From: a virus
IMG/VR virus record: IMGVR_UViG_3300033991_000085
Span: 1 to 21,564 of that record
Length of the DNA stretch: 21,564 bases
Reading direction: 5' to 3' (one strand)
The position numbers were made by a program, and so were the translations under genes. Positions 11,719-19,831 of this stretch are shown here, piece after piece. The notes under the pieces are model-generated. The model worked only from the letters and a program-made list of their open reading frames with translations, made no database searches and was not told the DNA's origin. How positions within the stretch are numbered: position 1 is the stretch's first letter; each line of letters starts with the position of its first letter.

Positions 11719-12115
11719 AGATGAATTTAAACTTGATCGAACAATAGGTTCAAGGGAAGAAATTAATCAATATTTGCTATTAAAAATAGATGGTTGTTTA
11801 CACTCTTGGATTAAATTTGATGATGAACCTTACCAACAAACTTATATTTGTATAAAGTGTAATAAGATGGTTACAGGAAGTGAGAAAGAAAATGATTATG
11901 ATTTATTTACTCCCAAAGGGTTTTTTAAATTATGGAAATGGTTAAATTATAAAGAAGAAATTAAAGAATATAAATTATTTGGAAAATATATAAACCAAGA
12001 TTTTGTAGATTATGAGGATTTTCCGAGAGTTATTGCTTGTTACTTTTTGGTAAAAGATAAATGTAAAAACTGTTTGGAGGGGATAGAAACACAATGTTGC
12101 AGAAAATTATATTAA
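11699..12115 (+). CDS. Conserved phage protein with Cys-His pattern, unknown function
   Basis: This is a 138-residue protein. 'REEINQYLLLKIDGCLHSW' is followed by 'YICIKC' and 'PKGFFKLWKWLNYKEE', then 'CKNC' and 'CC' near the end. The order (helix, Cys-His, CxxC, 'GFFKLWxW') resembles a type of small phage protein I know only as hypothetical. Zinc binding is likely. The SD GAGGAG ends 8 bases before the ATG. It overlaps both neighbours by about 20 bases. Confidence 0.7.
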   Translation: MNIALNRDEFKLDRTIGSREEINQYLLLKIDGCLHSWIKFDDEPYQQTYICIKCNKMVTGSEKENDYDLFTPKGFFKLWKWLNYKEEIKEYKLFGKYINQDFVDYEDFPRVIACYFLVKDKCKNCLEGIETQCCRKLY

Positions 12116-12783
12116 TAATATGGTTTGTTTTGTTTTTATCTTTTCCTGTTCAAGCAACAACACAATTTTATGATAACTCATTTTATTTAGTGGATTCAAT
12201 AACAATGCAAGTATCATGGGATGTAGGGGAAGGGACAATACCGGATGGTTATGAGCTTCAATTACATTGTCTTGAAACAAATATAGATTACCCATCAGTT
12301 CTTGTATCAAACACAACATATATTTTTACAAGACCGAAAACTGCTCATTTTTATGTAAGAGCAAGATCATATATAACAAAGATTATCTTATCTTGTGAGG
12401 AAGGAAACACTGCTACATCATTTCGTATTCGTGTGAAGAAAAAGACAAGCGGGGAAATTACAAGTAATGACCCATATATTAGTGTCCCTATTAGTGGTTC
12501 TTGTCCTGTTACAATTAATTATAATCTCCCCGGTGAATTAATAATTTCAGATACTGATATTTATTATTTAGGTCTTTCTGCTTATAATGAAGCAGGGGAA
12601 TCAGAGATTATTATTAATGAGCATTATTTTGTTGTATCAGATTTAGGTGTTAGATCAGTATCATTATGGCATAATTCTTATGATAGCACAGCAAAGATTT
12701 ATGTAGATGATCAGTATGTAAGGGATGGTGGTTGGTATTTCTTTTGGAAAATGCCTTCACCAACTAATCCAATAATTGAATAA
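12094..12783 (+). CDS. Exported protein with fibronectin-III-like domains
   Basis: This is a 229-residue protein. The first 21 residues form a signal peptide (MLQKIILIIWFVLFLSFPVQ, cleavage near QA-TT). Two beta-sandwich stretches follow. The first has 'MQVSWDV...PDGYELQLHC' and 'FYVRARSY'; the second has 'YLGLSAYNEAGESE', a typical FN3 G-strand pattern. A C-terminal 'YVDDQYVRDGGWYFFW' ends it. It may be a surface or secreted adhesin-like protein. Being exported during infection would be unusual for a virion part. The next gene is also FN3-like but has no signal peptide. Confidence 0.7.
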   Translation: MLQKIILIIWFVLFLSFPVQATTQFYDNSFYLVDSITMQVSWDVGEGTIPDGYELQLHCLETNIDYPSVLVSNTTYIFTRPKTAHFYVRARSYITKIILSCEEGNTATSFRIRVKKKTSGEITSNDPYISVPISGSCPVTINYNLPGELIISDTDIYYLGLSAYNEAGESEIIINEHYFVVSDLGVRSVSLWHNSYDSTAKIYVDDQYVRDGGWYFFWKMPSPTNPIIE

Positions 12784-12812
12784 AAAATAATTTTTTAATG
12801 GAGGAATAATTT

Positions 12813-13115
12813 ATGGCTAGAATTAAAACAAGAATACTTTCATTTGATTTGCCTACAGATGCAGTACAATATAGGGTTTATTATTGTGAGGGGGGTTTTG
12901 TTGATTATGTTGATCCTTATTTTGAAGCTGTAGTGTTGGCTGGAGTTTATCATTATGAAGTAGAGTTGCCAACTATGATTCCTATTACAAGTGGTACATG
13001 GACTCTTGGAATCACAGCATTTGATGCAGAAGAAAATGAATCGGATATGGTGACAATCACACACCCTTTCGATTTCGTTGCTCCAAATGCCCCGACAAAT
13101 CTGATGATTATTTAA
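12813..13115 (+). CDS. Single FN3-like domain protein
   Basis: This is a 100-residue protein. 'AVQYRVYYCEGGF', 'GTWTLGITAFDAEENESD' and the end 'VAPNAPTNLMII' match an FN3-type beta sandwich with the usual proline-rich linker after it. There is no signal peptide. A strong SD ATGGAGGA precedes the ATG. It may decorate the virion, as FN3/Ig-like domains do in many phages. It ends the cluster before the portal, with a large hairpin after it. Confidence 0.72.
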   Translation: MARIKTRILSFDLPTDAVQYRVYYCEGGFVDYVDPYFEAVVLAGVYHYEVELPTMIPITSGTWTLGITAFDAEENESDMVTITHPFDFVAPNAPTNLMII

Positions 13116-13189
13116 AACCAACATTTTTTCAAAAGTTTATGTGTAAATTGTATCAATTGTTTGGTATTTGTGAATTGTAAAGAAGTAGA

Positions 13190-13221
13190 GTGTAGCTTTG
13201 GTTTTAAAGCCAAAGCTACAC
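13190..13221 (+). terminator. Perfect 12-bp hairpin before the portal gene
   Basis: GTGTAGCTTTGG (13190-13201) pairs with CCAAAGCTACAC (13210-13221), loop TTTTAAAG. There is no T tract after it, so intrinsic termination is doubtful. It could be a processing site, a Rho-related structure or a binding site. It is followed directly by a promoter-like element. Confidence 0.5.
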
Positions 13222-13224
13222 CTA

Positions 13225-13233
13225 TGTTATAAA
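13225..13233 (+). promoter_or_regulatory. Possible extended -10 promoter for portal operon
   Basis: TG (13225-13226), one base, then TATAAA (13228-13233). The surrounding TATGTTATAA matches the -10 region of the two repeated promoters at 1043 and 4515. No -35 is seen because the hairpin occupies that place. It lies about 29 bases before the portal ATG. Confidence 0.45.
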
Positions 13234-13261
13234 GAAATCTTATTTATGGAGTGAGAAAGAA

Positions 13262-14740
13262 ATGAAACTATTTGGTTATGAATTAACATTAAAACGACTA
13301 GGGGCTTTAAGTAAAAAGAGTATGGGAAAAGTATCAGGTATGATTTCACCATTTGCTCTTCAGTTTAAAACAATTCCTCATGATGATTACTTTTCTCAAG
13401 TTATGGCATATAAATCATGGGTTTATATTTGTGCAAAGAAGAATGCAGAAGCTGTTGCTGCTGTTCCACTTCGTCTTTATGTAATAAAGAAAACAAAAGA
13501 AACAAAATTTACTTCTATTAGTACGAAAGAAGTTTCAAAAGAAACAAAAAAATATCTTAGTGAACATGCTGGAACATCACGAATTATTCAGAAGGGTGTT
13601 GATTTTGAAGAAGTTACTGAACATGTTTTTCTTGATCTTCTTCAAAAAGTAAATCCATTTAACAATAGATTTGATCTTTGGGAAAACACAGAAACTTTTT
13701 TGGAATTGACAGGGAATGCTTATTGGTATTTAGTAAAGAATAAAGCAGGAGTGCCTGAACATATTTGGGTTATTCCTTCTCAATTTATGAGGATTGTTCC
13801 AGATAAAGAAAAATTTATTGCTGGTTATGTTTATCAATGTGGGACAATTAAAATTCCTTTTGATGAGGAAGAAATTATTCATTTTAAATTTGCTTCCCCA
13901 TTGAGTCAATACTATGGTTATTCTCCAATTGCTGCAATAGATGTTGCTTACAGTTTGAATGAATTGACAGGGGAATATGAAAAATCTTTATTAGAACACC
14001 AAGGGAGACCTGAAGGGGTTATTTATTCTGAAGATATTGAGATGTCAGTAGAAGATTTTGATAAACTGAAGAAAGAATTCCGTGATACATATACAGGGGC
14101 AGAGAATGTTGGGAAAACAATGTTATTGCAGGGAGGTTTGAAATATCAATCAGTTTCTTTATCTCCGAAAGACATGACTACTATTCAAATTAGGGAAATG
14201 TCAAGAGAGGAAATTGCTGCTGCTTATGGTATGCCAATGAGTAAATTGACCACGGAAGATGTTAATAGGTCTAATTCTGAGATTGGTGAGATTCAGCATA
14301 AACGTGATACTATTGTTCCAAGGCTAAAAAGACTTGAGGAAAAAATTAATGAAAGACTTACTCCTATTTATGACGATAAACTTTTTGTTGCTTTTGATAA
14401 TCCTGTTCCTGAAGATAAAGAATTTAAGTTAAAAGAAAGAGAAACTAATTTAAAACATTTTTATTCATCTGTTAACTTGGAAAGATTAAAGGATGGTGAA
14501 AAACCTGTTGATTGGGGGGAGATTCCACTTGGACAGATGGGGATTATGCCAATTAGCACAGAGAACTATCCTGCCCCCGGTTCTGATAAACCACAGCAGC
14601 CACAAGGACCAAAACCAAATGAAGGGGAAGCTCTGGTGGATATGGTTGAGAGTATTGCTTATAGAGTGAAAGAACGTGTGGATAGGATTCTGGATGTGTG
14701 GCAGAAGACTTTGGATAAGGATGATAATAAGGATGAATGA
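13262..14740 (+). CDS. Phage portal protein, HK97 family
   Basis: This is a 492-residue portal, the dodecameric ring at one head vertex through which DNA passes and to which terminase docks. Family hallmarks are 'SWVYICAKKNAEAVAAVPLRLY' (about 55-75), 'LTGNAYWYLVKNKAGVPEHIWVIP', 'IIHFKFASP...YYGYSPIAA', and 'REEIAAAYGMPMSKL' followed by 'IVPRLKRLEEKINERL'. The Pro/Gln-rich tail before the C-terminal helix is ordinary. Length is normal. The SD is GGAGTGAGAAAG. Its end overlaps the next gene by 8 bases, as portal and Mu F-like genes often do. The SPP1 gp7-like protein and protease downstream confirm the head module. Confidence 0.95.
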   Translation: MKLFGYELTLKRLGALSKKSMGKVSGMISPFALQFKTIPHDDYFSQVMAYKSWVYICAKKNAEAVAAVPLRLYVIKKTKETKFTSISTKEVSKETKKYLSEHAGTSRIIQKGVDFEEVTEHVFLDLLQKVNPFNNRFDLWENTETFLELTGNAYWYLVKNKAGVPEHIWVIPSQFMRIVPDKEKFIAGYVYQCGTIKIPFDEEEIIHFKFASPLSQYYGYSPIAAIDVAYSLNELTGEYEKSLLEHQGRPEGVIYSEDIEMSVEDFDKLKKEFRDTYTGAENVGKTMLLQGGLKYQSVSLSPKDMTTIQIREMSREEIAAAYGMPMSKLTTEDVNRSNSEIGEIQHKRDTIVPRLKRLEEKINERLTPIYDDKLFVAFDNPVPEDKEFKLKERETNLKHFYSSVNLERLKDGEKPVDWGEIPLGQMGIMPISTENYPAPGSDKPQQPQGPKPNEGEALVDMVESIAYRVKERVDRILDVWQKTLDKDDNKDE

Positions 14741-15659
14741 AAAAGAGATTATAAAAGAATCTATTGCTCTCTTTTTAATTGACTTAATTTTGCAGAAGTT
14801 ATATAATGAAGAAGACATTCTTGTTTTTTGGGGGCTTTTAATCAAGAGAACCAAAAAGTATGAAATGAGGTTTAAGAAGTATCTAACTAAAATGTTTAGA
14901 GAACAGATGAAGGAAGTTCTCTCAAATATGAAAGCTTCTGAAAAACATTATAAGAAGATAGAGAAATCTCTTTGGGATTTCTGGATGTTCAGCAGGGGGG
15001 ATTGGAATGCTGAATTGAAAAAGCATGGAGAAGCCTTTATTCATGATGTGGTAGAAAGTGAAGGGGCAGTAATCCTTTCACTCTTATACCATTCAGACAC
15101 CTTCTTTATGGAAGGTGAGGAGGTAACAGTTATGGTTACTTTCGATGTAATGCGTCCTGAAGTATTGGAGTATATTGAGAAATGGGGATTTGAACGAGTG
15201 GACCAGATTAATGATGTAACACGGCAAGCTCTTCAGAAGGAATTTGATGAAGGATTAAAACTTGGGGAGTCTATGTTTGATTTAAGAAAGCGTGTTGAAA
15301 AGGTTTTTCAGAAAATGGAAAAAAGCAGGGCAATGACAATTGCACGAACTGAAACTATGGCTGCTTCTAATTTTGCTGCTGAACAATCTTATATTCAGAG
15401 TAGAGTGGTTGAATCTAAGGTATGGTTAACGGCTCCTGATGAAAGAAGATGTCCTGCCTGTGCAAGAATGGAAGGGAAGGTAGCTAAGTTAGGGGAAAAG
15501 TTTATTGATCCACTAACAAATACTCCTGTAGAGGGTCCACCACTTCATCCGAATTGCCGTTGTACAATAAATCCTGTGTTATTTAAGGAATGGCAACAGT
15601 TTGTTCAGGCACTAAGAGAAGGTGGGTCTCCAGAAATACCTGAAGGATTTGAAGATTAA
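14733..15659 (+). CDS. Mu F / SPP1 gp7-like head morphogenesis protein
   Basis: This is a 308-residue minor head protein that in SPP1 binds the portal and goes into the capsid. The N-terminal two thirds are helical. The C-terminal domain has the family signature: 'RAMTIARTETMAASN', 'WLTAPDERRCPACARMEGK' and 'GPPLHPNCRCTI' (Cys and His positions likely bind metal). The ATG at 14733 overlaps the portal end. An in-frame ATG at 14721 is also possible, and the SD region AAGGATGATAATAAGG serves either. It is the last + strand gene before a terminator and an antisense gene. Confidence 0.93.
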   Translation: MNEKEIIKESIALFLIDLILQKLYNEEDILVFWGLLIKRTKKYEMRFKKYLTKMFREQMKEVLSNMKASEKHYKKIEKSLWDFWMFSRGDWNAELKKHGEAFIHDVVESEGAVILSLLYHSDTFFMEGEEVTVMVTFDVMRPEVLEYIEKWGFERVDQINDVTRQALQKEFDEGLKLGESMFDLRKRVEKVFQKMEKSRAMTIARTETMAASNFAAEQSYIQSRVVESKVWLTAPDERRCPACARMEGKVAKLGEKFIDPLTNTPVEGPPLHPNCRCTINPVLFKEWQQFVQALREGGSPEIPEGFED

Positions 15660-15681
15660 ATAGTTTCTTTCTCCTTCCGAG

Positions 15682-15719
15682 AAAAGGGTTATTGGTCATT
15701 AGGACTGATAACCCTTTTT
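15682..15719. terminator. Bidirectional terminator between head and antisense genes
   Basis: AAAAGGGTTAT (15682-15692) pairs perfectly with ATAACCCTTTT (15708-15718), giving 11 bp with a 15-base loop and five T on the + side (15715-15719). On the - strand the complement ends in TTTT. It follows the head gene by about 22 bases and includes the stop region of the antisense gene (15689-15691), so it should stop transcripts from both sides. Confidence 0.75.
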
Positions 15720-16222
15720 AATACCCTTTCATAGTATTTCTTTTTAAGAATATATTTCTTCAATTGGTTCTGAAGTCTCTTGATAGCTTTTTGTTTCTCT
15801 TCAATTTTTGCAAGAACTTTTTGATAGCGTTGTTCTTTTAGGTTGTTTTTAACTTTTTTCTTTTCTTGTTTATCCTTTATAGGATAACAAGCTGCCCACG
15901 CAAATTCCTCTTTGTAATTTGGTTTTAAAAATCTACCAATGGCATTATGGTGGTATCCACGAAGATGATAAACTTCATGGTCAAAAACGGCAGCTATTTG
16001 TTCAAGAGAAGGATTCTCTTTAGGCAGGAATATTTTAATCCAATAACCATTATAAGGTGCTCGACCAGAAACATGATTGCTCCCTCTACTTGATTTGACA
16101 TAAACAATGAGTTTTTTCTTTTGGGGCAGTTTCCCTTCAAACTTTTCATTCCTTTTTAAGGTCTCTGTAAAGACCTTTCTCAAATCTTTTGTATCATATT
16201 TTGTTTTATTTATGATTTTCAT
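15689..16222 (-). CDS. Antisense gene: HExxHxxGxxH putative zinc protease
   Basis: This is a 177-residue protein on the strand opposite to every other gene here. Residues 82-92 read HEVYHLRGYHH, an exact HExxHxxGxxH zinc-binding motif as in metzincins (His82, His86, His92, base Glu83). No Met follows it, so a classical Met-turn is missing, and it may be another gluzincin/SprT-like or Wss1-like group. The first 75 residues include beta strands ('LIVYVKSSRG', 'YWIKIFLP'). After 'EEFAWAACYP' comes a long Lys-rich coiled coil (about 115-170). The start has a weak SD (AGGAAAAAG). It has its own strong promoter and a shared terminator, the layout of a 'moron' added to a phage operon. Confidence 0.8.
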   Translation of the reverse strand: MKIINKTKYDTKDLRKVFTETLKRNEKFEGKLPQKKKLIVYVKSSRGSNHVSGRAPYNGYWIKIFLPKENPSLEQIAAVFDHEVYHLRGYHHNAIGRFLKPNYKEEFAWAACYPIKDKQEKKKVKNNLKEQRYQKVLAKIEEKQKAIKRLQNQLKKYILKKKYYERVLKRVISPNDQ

Positions 16223-16280
16223 CTCTTTTTCCTAATCTTTCCTAATAAAGAATTACTGTTTATTTTTTATTCTATAATAC

Positions 16281-16308
16281 ATTATACATATTATAGGTTG
16301 TTTGTCAA
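16281..16308 (-). promoter_or_regulatory. Near-consensus sigma-70 promoter of the antisense gene
   Basis: On the - strand, TTGACA (16308-16303) is followed after 16 bases by TATAAT (16286-16281), preceded by TATG. Both hexamers are perfect. The start should fall near 16274, giving a leader of about 50 bases to the ATG at 16222. Confidence 0.8.
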
Positions 16309-16330
16309 GTAAATTTTTGAAGTTTTATCT

Positions 16331-16359
16331 TTGAATCTCTTTAAATTCGGTAATATATA
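16331..16359 (+). promoter_or_regulatory. Weak candidate promoter for protease-capsid operon
   Basis: TTGAAT (16331-16336), a 17-base spacer and TATATA (16354-16359), each 4 of 6 to consensus. It is proposed because the terminator at 15682 and the antisense gene would cut this operon off from upstream promoters. The alternative is read-through by late antitermination. Confidence 0.3.
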
Positions 16360-16410
16360 TGAGTGGTTGTAGGTGTGTGTTGTAACTCTTAATTAGGGGG
16401 TTTAAAGCAG

Positions 16411-17631
16411 ATGGAAGAAAATAAACTTTGGATCATACTGGAAGAAAAGGAGTTTGATGACTCTGAAAGAAGTATTGTTGCTTGGGCTTCTAAACCTGTT
16501 GTTGATAGAGATAGGGAGTTGATTCTTGGAAGTGCTTGGAATGTGGATGCTTTTTTGAAAAATCCAGTTTTGATGCTATCTCACGATTATCGGACCCCTC
16601 CTATTGGACGAGTTTTGTGGACAAAGGCAACTGACGAAGGGCTTAAATTTAAAGCGAAATTTGCAAAATCTCAGGCTGGAGAAGAGATTTATAATCTTTA
16701 TAAAGAAGGGATTATGAGGGCTTTTAGTGTTGGTTTTGTAGCAAAACAATTCAGTGACAATGAAGAAGAAATGAGAGGGTTTTTAAAAGATTATAAAGGG
16801 CAGATGCCACGGAGAGTATATACTGAAGTGGAACTGCTTGAAATCTCTTGTGTTTCTATTCCTGCTTGTCCTGATGCCTTGGTAGAGCTTGTGAAATCAG
16901 GGAAAATTCAGACAAAAGCACTTATTGACATTGTTAATGAGAAGATTTCTAACGAGGATTTTATTGAGAACATGCTTGATATTATTGAACCTAAAATTGA
17001 GGTTACTGAACCTGAAGGTGAGGTTGAAGTTGAACTGAAACCTGAGACAACTGAAAACTATCATCACATTCCTGTTAGGTCTGCTGATCAGTTTATAGAT
17101 GGTTCTTTTAGGACAATTGATATTTCCAAGTCAAAAGGTATCAAAGCAATTATTGGTAAGTTAAAATCTGATCCGAAAGGGTCAACTCATGTTCAGAAAT
17201 ACTTATTTGATATTAATAAATGGACGATGGAAGAAGCAAAAAGGTGGGTTAAGGAACATTCTAAGGGAATGGAAGAACATATTGATATTATGGAAGCTTA
17301 TGAGTTTTATGAACTTCCTGAGGTTATTGAGGAAAGTGAAGAAATAGAAAAAGAACCTAAAGAAGAAGATAAGACAGTTGAGTTGCTTATGTCTAGGATT
17401 AAAGATTTGGAAGATAAACTTGTTATATTGGAATCTCAGATTCCAAAAGAAGAACAAATTATAGATATTATTGAGGAAGAAGAATCTAAAGAAGAAACAA
17501 TTGATATAACTGAAGATGATATTAGGGAAATTATAGATTATTTAGGTGGAAGACTACATGATCAGGTTATTGATCAGGTGGCTAATATAGTTGATATTAA
17601 AATTAAAAAAATTAAAGGTCAAGTTTTCTAA
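16411..17631 (+). CDS. Prohead protease (S78) with C-terminal extension
   Basis: This is a 406-residue protein. Residues 1-165 are the HK97 gp4-like protease that trims capsid precursors inside the prohead: His58 ('MLSHDY'), Ser106 ('RAFSVGF') and the acidic strand 'EVELLEISCVSIPACPDAL'. After a Glu-rich linker (about 180-215), a second domain ('YHHIPVRSADQF', 'SFRTIDIS', 'GIKAIIGKL', 'VQKYLFDINKWTMEEAKRWVKEH') resembles one often found fused to such proteases. The end is a long acidic coiled coil (about 290-395) that may act as scaffold. The SD TTAGGGGG is 10 bases from the ATG. The extension roughly doubles the usual length. Confidence 0.93.
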   Translation: MEENKLWIILEEKEFDDSERSIVAWASKPVVDRDRELILGSAWNVDAFLKNPVLMLSHDYRTPPIGRVLWTKATDEGLKFKAKFAKSQAGEEIYNLYKEGIMRAFSVGFVAKQFSDNEEEMRGFLKDYKGQMPRRVYTEVELLEISCVSIPACPDALVELVKSGKIQTKALIDIVNEKISNEDFIENMLDIIEPKIEVTEPEGEVEVELKPETTENYHHIPVRSADQFIDGSFRTIDISKSKGIKAIIGKLKSDPKGSTHVQKYLFDINKWTMEEAKRWVKEHSKGMEEHIDIMEAYEFYELPEVIEESEEIEKEPKEEDKTVELLMSRIKDLEDKLVILESQIPKEEQIIDIIEEEESKEETIDITEDDIREIIDYLGGRLHDQVIDQVANIVDIKIKKIKGQVF

Positions 17632-17772
17632 TTTAGTGCAATAGTTATAGAGACATTAGGGTTTCTGTTACTGGAGATTGGTTGAGAACAATTAAGTAAC
17701 GATATAGGAACTTGGAGATGTTAGTAAACTGAGTCACTTATTATTTATAAATTTTTCGGAGGTATGATTTAT

Positions 17773-18999
17773 ATGACTAAAGAAGAACTTAATACCATTA
17801 TCGCTAGTATGATGGAAGATAAGGTGAAAGCCCTTGGTCATGAAGTCACGGCTCAGATGAAGGATGAGATTGAGAAACGATGTGAAGAGATCATGAAAGG
17901 GATCGAAACACGTTTCCCAAAAACTGATCCTGCTGCTGACAGAAAGAGTGGCTTTAAGGATTTTTGGGAATTCGCTAAAGCGGTTCAGGTTGCTGATTCT
18001 TCAAGAGGACATAATGTAGATGATCGTCTGAAAGCTTTGATGAAGGCTGCTGGTTCTCCTTCAGTGACAGAAGGTAACGACGAATACATGGGCTATATTA
18101 TTCCTGAAGAATTCAGGACTACACTGCTTGAGATTGCAGTAAAAAAGTCTAATGTTATGCAAATGGCAATGACAGTTCCAATGGCAACAAACTCTGTTCA
18201 TATTCCCTATATTGATGACTTTGATCATTCCGGTGGTCTTGTTCATGGGGCAATCGAGTTCAAATGGCTTGATGAAGAGGGTGAGAAAGTTTCTACCAGA
18301 CCGAAGGTTGGTAAAATCCAGCTTCGTCTGAAGAAATGTGCTGGTCTGTGTTATGTGTCTGATGAACTCCTTCAGGATTCCCCGATTTCGATGGAACCTC
18401 TGCTCACAAGGTTGTTTACAGACGCTCTTGCATGGCAGCTTGATTATGTGTTTATTAATGGTTCTGGTGCAGGACAGCCTTTGGGAATTCTGAATGCTCC
18501 TTGCCTTGTTACTATTAATAAAGAAACTGGTCAGGAAGCAAAGACTATTTATTATGAAAATATTATTAAGATGTACGCTAGGATGTGGGACAAGTCAGGA
18601 GCTATTTTTATGGCTAATGATGATATTTTCCCACAGCTTGCTACAATGAGTCTTGCTGTTGGTACAGGTGGAGCACCTGTTTATCTCCCGGCGAATGGTG
18701 CGTCTGGAAAACCTTATGATACTCTGATAGGCAAACCGCTTATGTTCTCTGAACATTGTCAGACTCTTGGGACGAAAGGCGACATTTACTTCTGCGATTG
18801 GTCACAGTACCTAGTCGGTCAGAAGGCTGGTGCAGGTATGCAATTTGCTACTTCTATCCATCTTAAATTTGATTATGATCAGACTGCTTTTAGGTTTGTG
18901 TTCCGTGTAGATGGTCAACCGTGGTGGGCTACCTATCAGAAACCAAGGCATGGCACTGATTACAAATCTCCTTTTGTTTGTATTGAAACAAGGTCATAA
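17773..18999 (+). CDS. Major capsid protein, HK97 fold
   Basis: This is a 408-residue capsid precursor. Residues 1-50 form a helical, charged delta-like scaffolding segment that the prohead protease would remove. The shell domain begins near 'DEYMGYIIPEEFRTTLLEIAV' and contains 'VPMATNSVHIPYID', 'ELLQDSPISMEPLL', 'AWQLDYVFINGSGAGQPLGIL' and 'GKPLMFSEHC'; these are typical HK97 signatures. The start was set at ATG 17773 because GGAGGT (17758-17763) touches the ATG at 17764 but is 9 bases from 17773. C-rich codons such as CGT, CTG and TTC are more frequent here than in most neighbours, fitting high expression. A leader of about 140 bases precedes it without a clear promoter. Confidence 0.95.
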   Translation: MTKEELNTIIASMMEDKVKALGHEVTAQMKDEIEKRCEEIMKGIETRFPKTDPAADRKSGFKDFWEFAKAVQVADSSRGHNVDDRLKALMKAAGSPSVTEGNDEYMGYIIPEEFRTTLLEIAVKKSNVMQMAMTVPMATNSVHIPYIDDFDHSGGLVHGAIEFKWLDEEGEKVSTRPKVGKIQLRLKKCAGLCYVSDELLQDSPISMEPLLTRLFTDALAWQLDYVFINGSGAGQPLGILNAPCLVTINKETGQEAKTIYYENIIKMYARMWDKSGAIFMANDDIFPQLATMSLAVGTGGAPVYLPANGASGKPYDTLIGKPLMFSEHCQTLGTKGDIYFCDWSQYLVGQKAGAGMQFATSIHLKFDYDQTAFRFVFRVDGQPWWATYQKPRHGTDYKSPFVCIETRS

Positions 19000-19014
19000 T
19001 TGAAATAAAACTCT

Positions 19015-19058
19015 GAAGGTGGGGATTTCGGTCTCCACCTTCGATTAAATATTTAATC
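19015..19058 (+). terminator. Hairpin plus palindrome after the capsid gene
   Basis: GAAGGTGGGGA (19015-19025) pairs with TCTCCACCTTC (19032-19042) over 11 bp with one G-T pair. A perfect 16-bp palindrome GATTAAATATTTAATC (19043-19058) follows, just before the SD of the next gene. With no T tract, it is better read as an mRNA-stabilising or attenuating structure that lowers expression after the capsid gene. Confidence 0.5.
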
Positions 19059-19072
19059 GGAGGTAAATTAGT

Positions 19073-19501
19073 ATGTTTAAAATTTCTTATCATTTTAGGG
19101 TTGATAACCTTGTAACTCCACAGGATGTTGCTACTGCTAGTACAGTTAATACAAATACTGGCATGTATCGTTCAATGGCTGAATATGATCTCGGTTGTGT
19201 TGTTATTATTGCTCATTTGACAGATACAAAGACAGCTATTGGTCAGTTGACTTGTTCGTCTGCTCCTGCTGCAACTGGAAAAGCGAATGTTACTGGTTAT
19301 ACGGTTACACTGACAGGAACAACTGCTGCTCCTGAACAGGTGGGTTGTATTGATTTTAAGGCAATTGATCTTTATGAGATTGCTCCTACAAAGTATTATG
19401 TTGGTGTTGATATTACGACAAATCAGAATGGTGATGATGTTGGTGCTGTTTTGATTCGTGGTGGTGCAAGATATTATGAAGGAGCAAATATGGATGTGTA
19501 A
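19073..19501 (+). CDS. Probable capsid decoration or minor head protein
   Basis: This is a 142-residue beta-rich protein, Thr/Ala/Gly-rich, with no charged helices ('YDLGCVVIIAHLTDTKTAIGQLT', 'YYVGVDITTNQNGDDVGAVLIRGGARY'). It lies immediately after the capsid gene, where decoration or stabilising proteins are usual. I infer that role from position and composition only. The SD TCGGAGGT is strong. Confidence 0.65.
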   Translation: MFKISYHFRVDNLVTPQDVATASTVNTNTGMYRSMAEYDLGCVVIIAHLTDTKTAIGQLTCSSAPAATGKANVTGYTVTLTGTTAAPEQVGCIDFKAIDLYEIAPTKYYVGVDITTNQNGDDVGAVLIRGGARYYEGANMDV

Positions 19502-19542
19502 TCCATAATGTTTTTATTTTTCTTAGAAAGGAGACTTGGGAA

Positions 19543-19782
19543 GTGTATATTGAACTTACTCAAGATTGGTTAGGACATAAGAAGGGGTGTGTTTTAAATC
19601 TTCTTGATTCGGTTGCTCATTATTTAATTGATCGTAAGATTGCTATAATGCAAGACGATAAAAATTTAAAAGAAGATAGAGCAACCATTCAGGATGATGA
19701 CTCCTTAAAGGAAGACATATCCCCTTCATTTAAAATTAGACGTAAGAAAGATAAAATGTACCGTTCTTACAGAAACAAATAA
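19543..19782 (+). CDS. Small phage protein, GTG start
   Basis: This is a 79-residue protein. The first 35 residues, 'YIELTQDWLGHKKGCVLNLLDSVAHYLIDRKIA', match a short pattern ('DWLGxKxG...LIxRxIA') that I associate with small proteins coded after phage capsid genes, function unknown. The tail is charged and basic (KIRRKKDKMYRSYRNK). The start is GTG at 19543, supported by the SD AAAGGAG (19527-19533) at 9 bases; no ATG fits. Confidence 0.7.
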   Translation: MYIELTQDWLGHKKGCVLNLLDSVAHYLIDRKIAIMQDDKNLKEDRATIQDDDSLKEDISPSFKIRRKKDKMYRSYRNK

Positions 19783-19831
19783 ACCTTTGTAGATCGGGTG
19801 ATCTATACATTAAATTGTGGAGGTAACTTTT

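Noticed and set aside
15689-16222. Possibility that the - strand head-region gene is a shadow frame
   Set aside because: No + strand gene covers it, and it has a zinc motif, a near-perfect promoter and a terminator, so it was kept as real.
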